Shown: positions 60,339-64,000 of the stretch, piece after piece
How positions within the stretch are numbered: position 1 is the first letter of the stretch
Layout: each line of letters starts with the position of its first letter
Source: Burkholderia cepacia
GTDB lineage: Bacteria; Pseudomonadota; Gammaproteobacteria; Burkholderiales; Burkholderiaceae
Direction of reading: 5' to 3'
DNA length: 64,000 nucleotides
NCBI RefSeq assembly: GCF_029962485.1
Contig: NZ_CP073638.1
Location: 1,860,001-1,924,000, forward strand
The notes under the pieces: generated by a model
What the model was told of the DNA's origin: nothing
The model's database searches: none
Seen by the model: only the letters and a program-made list of their open reading frames with translations
Translations under genes and position numbers: made by a program

Positions 60339-61583
60339 TTACGCGCGCGTGCCCGCCGCCCGCCCCGCCATCCACTTCCGGTAGCGCCGCGTCTGGCACT
60401 GCGCGGCCAGTTGCTGCCGCACCAGTGCGCGCAGCGGCGACACCTGCGGGTGCGTGCGCCGCCCTTCGCTGAGCCGCGTGAGCTGGAACTTGACGACGGC
60501 CATGTTGGCCAGCGCGCCCAGCGCCTTGTTCTTCCACCGGATCGGCTGCAGCACCGGCGCGCTGTCCTTGCCCGCGCGCCAGTCGCGCGGCAGGTTCGGA
60601 TCGATCGACAGCGCGGTCGCGATGCCGACCATCGCCACGCCGCTGTTCACCACCTGCTCGGCAACCGCACGGCGCCGGATCCCGCCCGTGACCATCAGCG
60701 GCATCTTCGCGACGGCCGTGATGTCGCGCGCGAACTCGAGGAAATACGCTTCACGGGCCAACGTGCGCCCGTCTCGCGCCTCGCCCTGCATCGCCGGCAC
60801 TTCATAGCTGCCGCCCGACAGCTCGACGAGATCGACGTCAAGCGGATTCAGCAGTTCGACCACGCGCTTCGCGTCGTCCGCGCTGAAGCCGCCGCGCTGG
60901 AAATCGGCCGAGTTCAGCTTCACTGCAACGACGAACTCCGGCGACACCGTCGCGCGCACGGCCTTCACGATATCGAGCAGCAGGCGCGCGCGATTCTCGA
61001 TGCTGCCGCCCCACTGGTCCTGCCGGCGGTTCGTCAGCGGCGACAGGAACTGGCTCAGCAGATAGCCGTGCGCCGCGTGAACCTGCACGCCGGTGAAGCC
61101 GCTTCGCTCCGCGAGCTGCGCGGCGCGCACGAAGCGCTGCTGCACGTCGCGGATATCGGCTTCCGTCATTTCCTTCGGCACCGGGAACTGCTTCGACAGC
61201 GCGCCGAGCGCGAGCGGCACGGCCGACGGCGCGAGCGTCGTCTGGCCGAGCGCGGCCTGCATCTGGCGCCCCGGATGATTGATCTGCATCCACACGTGCG
61301 CGCCGCCCGAGCGCGCGATCTGCGCCCAGCGGCGGAAGCGGTCGAGATGCGTGTCGCTCTCGAGCACGACGCCGTTCGGCCCCGTCATCGCGCGGCCGTC
61401 CACCATCACGTTGCCGGTCAGGATCAGGCCGGCCTGGCCGTCGGCCCACGCTTGGTACAGGCGCAGCAATGCGTCGGACGGTGCGTGGTCCGCATCGGCC
61501 ATGTTCTCTTCCATCGCGGCCTTGGCCAGACGGTTCGGAATCACCGCCCCGTTGGGCAGTGTCAGCGGCGCAAACAGATTCAT
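60339..61583 (-). CDS. Old yellow enzyme family NADH:flavin oxidoreductase
   Basis: 414 residues. FMN-barrel markers: LANRLAKAAME-type RLAKAAMEENM, MQINHPGRQ, QVHAAHGYLLSQFLSP, the DQWGGSIENRARLL signature, and the C-terminal MVTGGIRRR and GIATALSIDP. OYEs reduce activated alkenes or toxins with NAD(P)H. The ATG at 61583 is preferred because GAGG is nine bases upstream, whereas the ATG at 61592 abuts it. It is divergent from and apparently controlled by the MerR gene at 61661. Confidence 0.92.
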   Translation of the reverse strand: MNLFAPLTLPNGAVIPNRLAKAAMEENMADADHAPSDALLRLYQAWADGQAGLILTGNVMVDGRAMTGPNGVVLESDTHLDRFRRWAQIARSGGAHVWMQINHPGRQMQAALGQTTLAPSAVPLALGALSKQFPVPKEMTEADIRDVQQRFVRAAQLAERSGFTGVQVHAAHGYLLSQFLSPLTNRRQDQWGGSIENRARLLLDIVKAVRATVSPEFVVAVKLNSADFQRGGFSADDAKRVVELLNPLDVDLVELSGGSYEVPAMQGEARDGRTLAREAYFLEFARDITAVAKMPLMVTGGIRRRAVAEQVVNSGVAMVGIATALSIDPNLPRDWRAGKDSAPVLQPIRWKNKALGALANMAVVKFQLTRLSEGRRTHPQVSPLRALVRQQLAAQCQTRRYRKWMAGRAAGTRA

Positions 61584-61611
61584 GGTGGACATCCTCGGTT
61601 GACGATGCCCA

Positions 61612-61642
61612 ACGATAACTTTAAAGTCAACTTTAAGGTCAA
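61612..61642 (-). promoter_or_regulatory. MerR-type promoter of the OYE gene with 19-bp spacer
   Basis: Minus strand: -35 TTGACC (61637-61642) and -10 TATCGT (61612-61617) with a 19-bp spacer, the overlong spacing typical of MerR activation. The spacer carries a 9-4-9 inverted repeat, ACTTTAAAG and CTTTAAGGT (61618-61626 and 61631-61639), with one mismatch. Confidence 0.75.
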
Positions 61643-61660
61643 GCCCTTTTGGAGCACACC

Positions 61661-62119
61661 ATGAAAATCGGCGAACTGGCGAAGGCGAGCGGCCTCGCGG
61701 CGTCGCGCATCCGTTTTTACGAAGCGAGCGGGCTGCTCGAACCGGCCCGCCGCCAGGCCAACGGCTATCGGGAATACGGGTCGGAAGCGTTGACGCGGCT
61801 CGCGATCATCGACCGCGCGCAGCGCGCGGGCTTCGCGCTCGACGAAATCCGCGCGGTGCTGCCGCCCGATCTCGGCGCGTGGCCGCGCGACGAACTGCTG
61901 GTCGCGCTGCGGCACAAGGTCGACGAGATCGCACTGCTCGAACAGCGGCTCGTGCAGAACCGGCAGCAGTTGGAGACACTGATCGACGAGATCGAGAACA
62001 AGCCCGAAGGCGAGGATTGCGCGGGCGCCGCGCAACGGATGCTCGACCGCCTCTGCGAGCAGGCCAGCCAGCCGCTCGAATCGGCGCCCGTCGTGCGGCC
62101 GGCACGCAAGCGCGCGTGA
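61661..62119 (+). CDS. MerR-family regulator
   Basis: 152 residues. HTH MKIGELAKASGLAASRIRFY, then ARRQANGYREYG and the dimerising coiled coil (VDEIALLEQRLVQNRQQLETL, in part). C-terminal Cys (EDCAGAAQRMLDRLC) may form a sensor pair for redox or electrophiles. The ATG at 61661 has GGAG. Divergent from the OYE gene and separated by the 19-bp-spacer promoter, so it is a classic MerR-target pair. Confidence 0.93.
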   Translation: MKIGELAKASGLAASRIRFYEASGLLEPARRQANGYREYGSEALTRLAIIDRAQRAGFALDEIRAVLPPDLGAWPRDELLVALRHKVDEIALLEQRLVQNRQQLETLIDEIENKPEGEDCAGAAQRMLDRLCEQASQPLESAPVVRPARKRA

Positions 62120-62219
62120 CGGATTGCACCGCGTCACCCATCGATCAACCCGAGCTGCGGCGAGACGAGCCGATGCAAGCGCATCGGCTTCCGCTGCGCA
62201 CCCTCATGACCCTATCCGC

Positions 62220-62918
62220 ATGACGATCCCCCGTATCAGAGGATTTCTCGTCGCCGCGCTGCTGACGTTCGGCATCGGCAATGCCTTCGCCTCGACCTGC
62301 GACGACACGCATTCGTCGATCCGTTGCCCGGACACGTCCGCCCTGCCGGACGACATCGTCGCGCAGTTGCCCGCCGGCTACGAAGCGCTGGATGCCGCGT
62401 CGGGGCGCCTGACCGACGGTATACGCAACGGTTATGTCGTCGTCGCGCATCAGCCCGGCGATTCGATGAGCACACCGTCGCTGCGCCCGCTGCTGATCTT
62501 CCTGCAGAGCGCGAACGGACGCTACCAACTGGCCGCTCGCAACGACACCGTGATCATGAAAGCCGACGAAGGCGGCATGGGCGATCCGTATCTCGACGGC
62601 GTCGCCGAGAACGCGCTCACGGTCGAGCCTCGCACGTTCACCGTCGAGCAGGGCGTATTCGCGGGCCACAACCACTGGCGCGACCGCGTGACGTTTCGCT
62701 ATGACGTCGCGCACCGCACGTGGGTGTTCCATCGCGAAGTGTTCCGGAACTGGCAATTCAACTACGAGCAGGAGGGCGATGCGCTGAAGGCCGACCCGGT
62801 ACGCGTCACGCGCGCCAATGCGGCCAAGGCCGTTTCGTTCGAAGCGTGGCGGCCGAGCTACTGGTGCGAATCGAGCGAGCGGCACGACAGCGATCCGGCG
62901 TGCCGCAACAAGCATTGA
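62220..62918 (+). CDS. Secreted hypothetical protein
   Basis: 232 residues. Signal peptide (FLVAALLTFGIGNAFAS). The mature chain has paired cysteines at the start (STCDDTHSSIRCPD) and end (YWCESSERHDSDPACRN), an early PLLIFLQSANGRYQL strand pair and a WRDRVTFRYDVAHRTWVFHRE segment, which suggest a compact beta domain stabilised by disulfides. No family recognised. The ATG at 62220 has little ribosome-site support. Confidence 0.65.
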   Translation: MTIPRIRGFLVAALLTFGIGNAFASTCDDTHSSIRCPDTSALPDDIVAQLPAGYEALDAASGRLTDGIRNGYVVVAHQPGDSMSTPSLRPLLIFLQSANGRYQLAARNDTVIMKADEGGMGDPYLDGVAENALTVEPRTFTVEQGVFAGHNHWRDRVTFRYDVAHRTWVFHREVFRNWQFNYEQEGDALKADPVRVTRANAAKAVSFEAWRPSYWCESSERHDSDPACRNKH

Positions 62919-63047
62919 CGGCGGCGGCCCGGCAGCAATGCGGCGCGGCTGTCGGGATTTGCTTACGTCGCAGGTAATCGACGCGCGCCGCCCGCGCCGC
63001 GATCATGGCTCCATCGACTCACGAACCGCAACGCCACGGAGCCCGCC

Positions 63048-63368
63048 ATGACCGCCTATGCCATCGCCCACCTGCACGACGTCGACCTGTGCGACGACAT
63101 CGTCGAATACCTCGAACGCATCGACGGCACGCTCGCGCCGTATGACGGCCATTTCGTGATTCACGGCGCGCGGCCGGAGGTGCGCGAAGGCATGTGGCGC
63201 GGCGACCTGATCGCGATCGCGTTTCCCGATCTCGACACGGCGCGCGCCTGGTACGAATCGGATGCGTACGGGCAGATCCAGCCGCTGCGTGCACGACACG
63301 CGAGCGGCCCGCTGATCCTGATCGACGGCGTCGACGAACGGCACAAGGCGACCGACATCCTGCGCTGA
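63048..63368 (+). CDS. DUF1330 family protein
   Basis: 106 residues. DUF1330 pattern: YAIAHLHDVDLCDDIVEYLERID, shown in part, FPDLDTARAWYESDAYGQI and the closing LILIDGVD. A ferredoxin-like dimeric alpha/beta-barrel fold is expected. The role is unknown. GGAG lies before the ATG at 63048. Converges on the uronate dehydrogenase gene. Confidence 0.87.
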   Translation: MTAYAIAHLHDVDLCDDIVEYLERIDGTLAPYDGHFVIHGARPEVREGMWRGDLIAIAFPDLDTARAWYESDAYGQIQPLRARHASGPLILIDGVDERHKATDILR

Positions 63369-63396
63369 ATCGCTCCGCCGGCGATGCGTGCGATGC

Positions 63397-64000
63397 TTAC
63401 GACGCCTTCCGCTCCATCGGCTCACCGACGACGAAGCCGCCGCCCTGGAACCGCTGCGCGGGATCGTCGTACTCGGCGGTCGGCGCCGTCACCGGGAACA
63501 GCTCGGCGAACTGCTCGGAGCTGTCGCGCGGACGGAAGCCGAGGAAGCCGGCCTTCGTGTTGTCCCACCACTTCACCGGGTTGTCCGACGCGCCGTAGAC
63601 GATCGCGTGCCCGACGCGATTCGTCAGCAGCGAGCAACGCACGAGCTCGATGAAATCGCGATAGCTGAGGAACGTGACCAGCATGCGCGGATTCTTCGGC
63701 ACTTCGAACGACGAGCCGATCCGCAGGCACACCGTCTCGATCCCGAAGCGGTCGAAGTAATAGCGCGACAGCGATTCGCCAAAGCACTTCGTCACGCCGT
63801 ACAGGCTGTCGGGGCGCAACGGCGAATCGGCGTCGAGCACTTCCGTGACCGGATGGAAACCGATCGCATGGTTCGAGCTCGCGAACACGACGCGCTTCAC
63901 GCCATGCTTGCGCGCGGCTTCGTACAGGTTGTACGTGCCGGTGATGTTCGCGCCGACCAGATCGTCGAACGGCGCGTCGACCGAAATGCCGCCGAGGTGG
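63397..64000 (-). CDS. udh: Uronate dehydrogenase-like NAD-dependent epimerase family, partial
   Basis: The last 200 residues; the start lies beyond the right edge. SDR markers: FASSNHAIGF (catalytic-region serine) and YGVTKCFGES with Tyr and Lys. The combination HLGGISVDAPFDDLVGANITGTY, shown in part, SSNHAIGF and the late WWDNTKAGFLGFRPRDSSEQF matches uronate dehydrogenases, which oxidise galacturonate or glucuronate to aldarolactones. The N-terminal Rossmann motif is outside the window. Confidence 0.85.
   Translation of the reverse strand, partial: HLGGISVDAPFDDLVGANITGTYNLYEAARKHGVKRVVFASSNHAIGFHPVTEVLDADSPLRPDSLYGVTKCFGESLSRYYFDRFGIETVCLRIGSSFEVPKNPRMLVTFLSYRDFIELVRCSLLTNRVGHAIVYGASDNPVKWWDNTKAGFLGFRPRDSSEQFAELFPVTAPTAEYDDPAQRFQGGGFVVGEPMERKAS

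Noticed and set aside
1..64000. tRNA genes, CRISPR arrays, prophage, toxin-antitoxin or restriction clusters
   Set aside because: I looked for cloverleaf features, regularly spaced repeats and the usual protein families and found none beyond the single IS256-type element and one SRA-like orphan.

Overview
The window looks like a stretch of a Burkholderia genome, probably the Burkholderia cepacia complex and probably a secondary chromosome. This rests on very high GC with strong GC3 bias, DUF4148 and DUF2946 family genes, a degradative HMG-CoA reductase, dense LysR/AraC/MocR regulators, and the absence of ribosomal or other core housekeeping clusters. No tRNA, rRNA, CRISPR array, prophage or replication origin was seen. 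Placement at genus level is inference from gene families, not a database match.

Layout. 1-3000: tail of a LysE-type exporter, a structured leader, a small SRA-like protein, a membrane micro-protein, a PTS IIA (PtsN-like) protein and a degenerate acetylglutamate-kinase paralog. 3034-7748 (minus): a complete family 2A encapsulin sulfur locus, made of rhodanese, serine O-acetyltransferase (EpsC), an XRE regulator, the SrpI-type shell and the cysteine-desulfurase cargo with a long disordered targeting arm. 8116-12659: amidase, two exported alpha/beta hydrolases, DUF4148 and a cytochrome P460-like protein. 12918-17718: class II HMG-CoA reductase with a tripartite-transporter-like pair (the large permease is frameshifted) and a divergent MocR regulator. 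17772-23100: epoxide hydrolase, an SDR without its catalytic YxxxK, a LysR, a flavin-nucleotide-binding oxidase-like protein, and a PLP aminotransferase with a coupled 63-aa ORF. 23441-24841: an IS256-family insertion sequence. 24965-28372: MaeB-type malic enzyme and a divergent LysR.

28377-39412 is a mosaic of small accessory genes (GNAT, VOC, AraC, secreted and membrane proteins, beta-lactamase-fold hydrolase, OmpA pair), including a GNAT pseudogene killed by one amber codon. 39845-42333 holds an FAD amino-acid oxidase and a branched-chain amino-acid type binding protein. 42757-45938 is a stress cluster (two CsbD proteins, BON protein, proline-rich and 27-aa micro-proteins) around a triple-PAS LuxR regulator. 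Three sites with the same 10-7-10 inverted-repeat layout suggest one regulon. 46128-53580: DUF1338 enzyme with LysR, a TonB-dependent siderophore receptor with a Fur-like box, and a GapN-like aldehyde dehydrogenase behind a perfect palindrome. 55920-60272: DUF2946, PepSY membrane protein and TonB receptor, a metal-uptake set. 60339-62119: OYE-family flavoenzyme and its divergent MerR regulator sharing a promoter with a 19-bp spacer. The right edge cuts a uronate dehydrogenase gene.

Two signals stand out. One is the complete family 2A encapsulin locus, with a 13-bp element repeated upstream of both the rhodanese and the shell gene. The other is a pair of dispersed, similar, terminator-ended RNA-like elements on the minus strand (31101-31190 and 39761-39846), both lying in 3' untranslated regions and carrying an exposed Shine-Dalgarno-complementary stretch.
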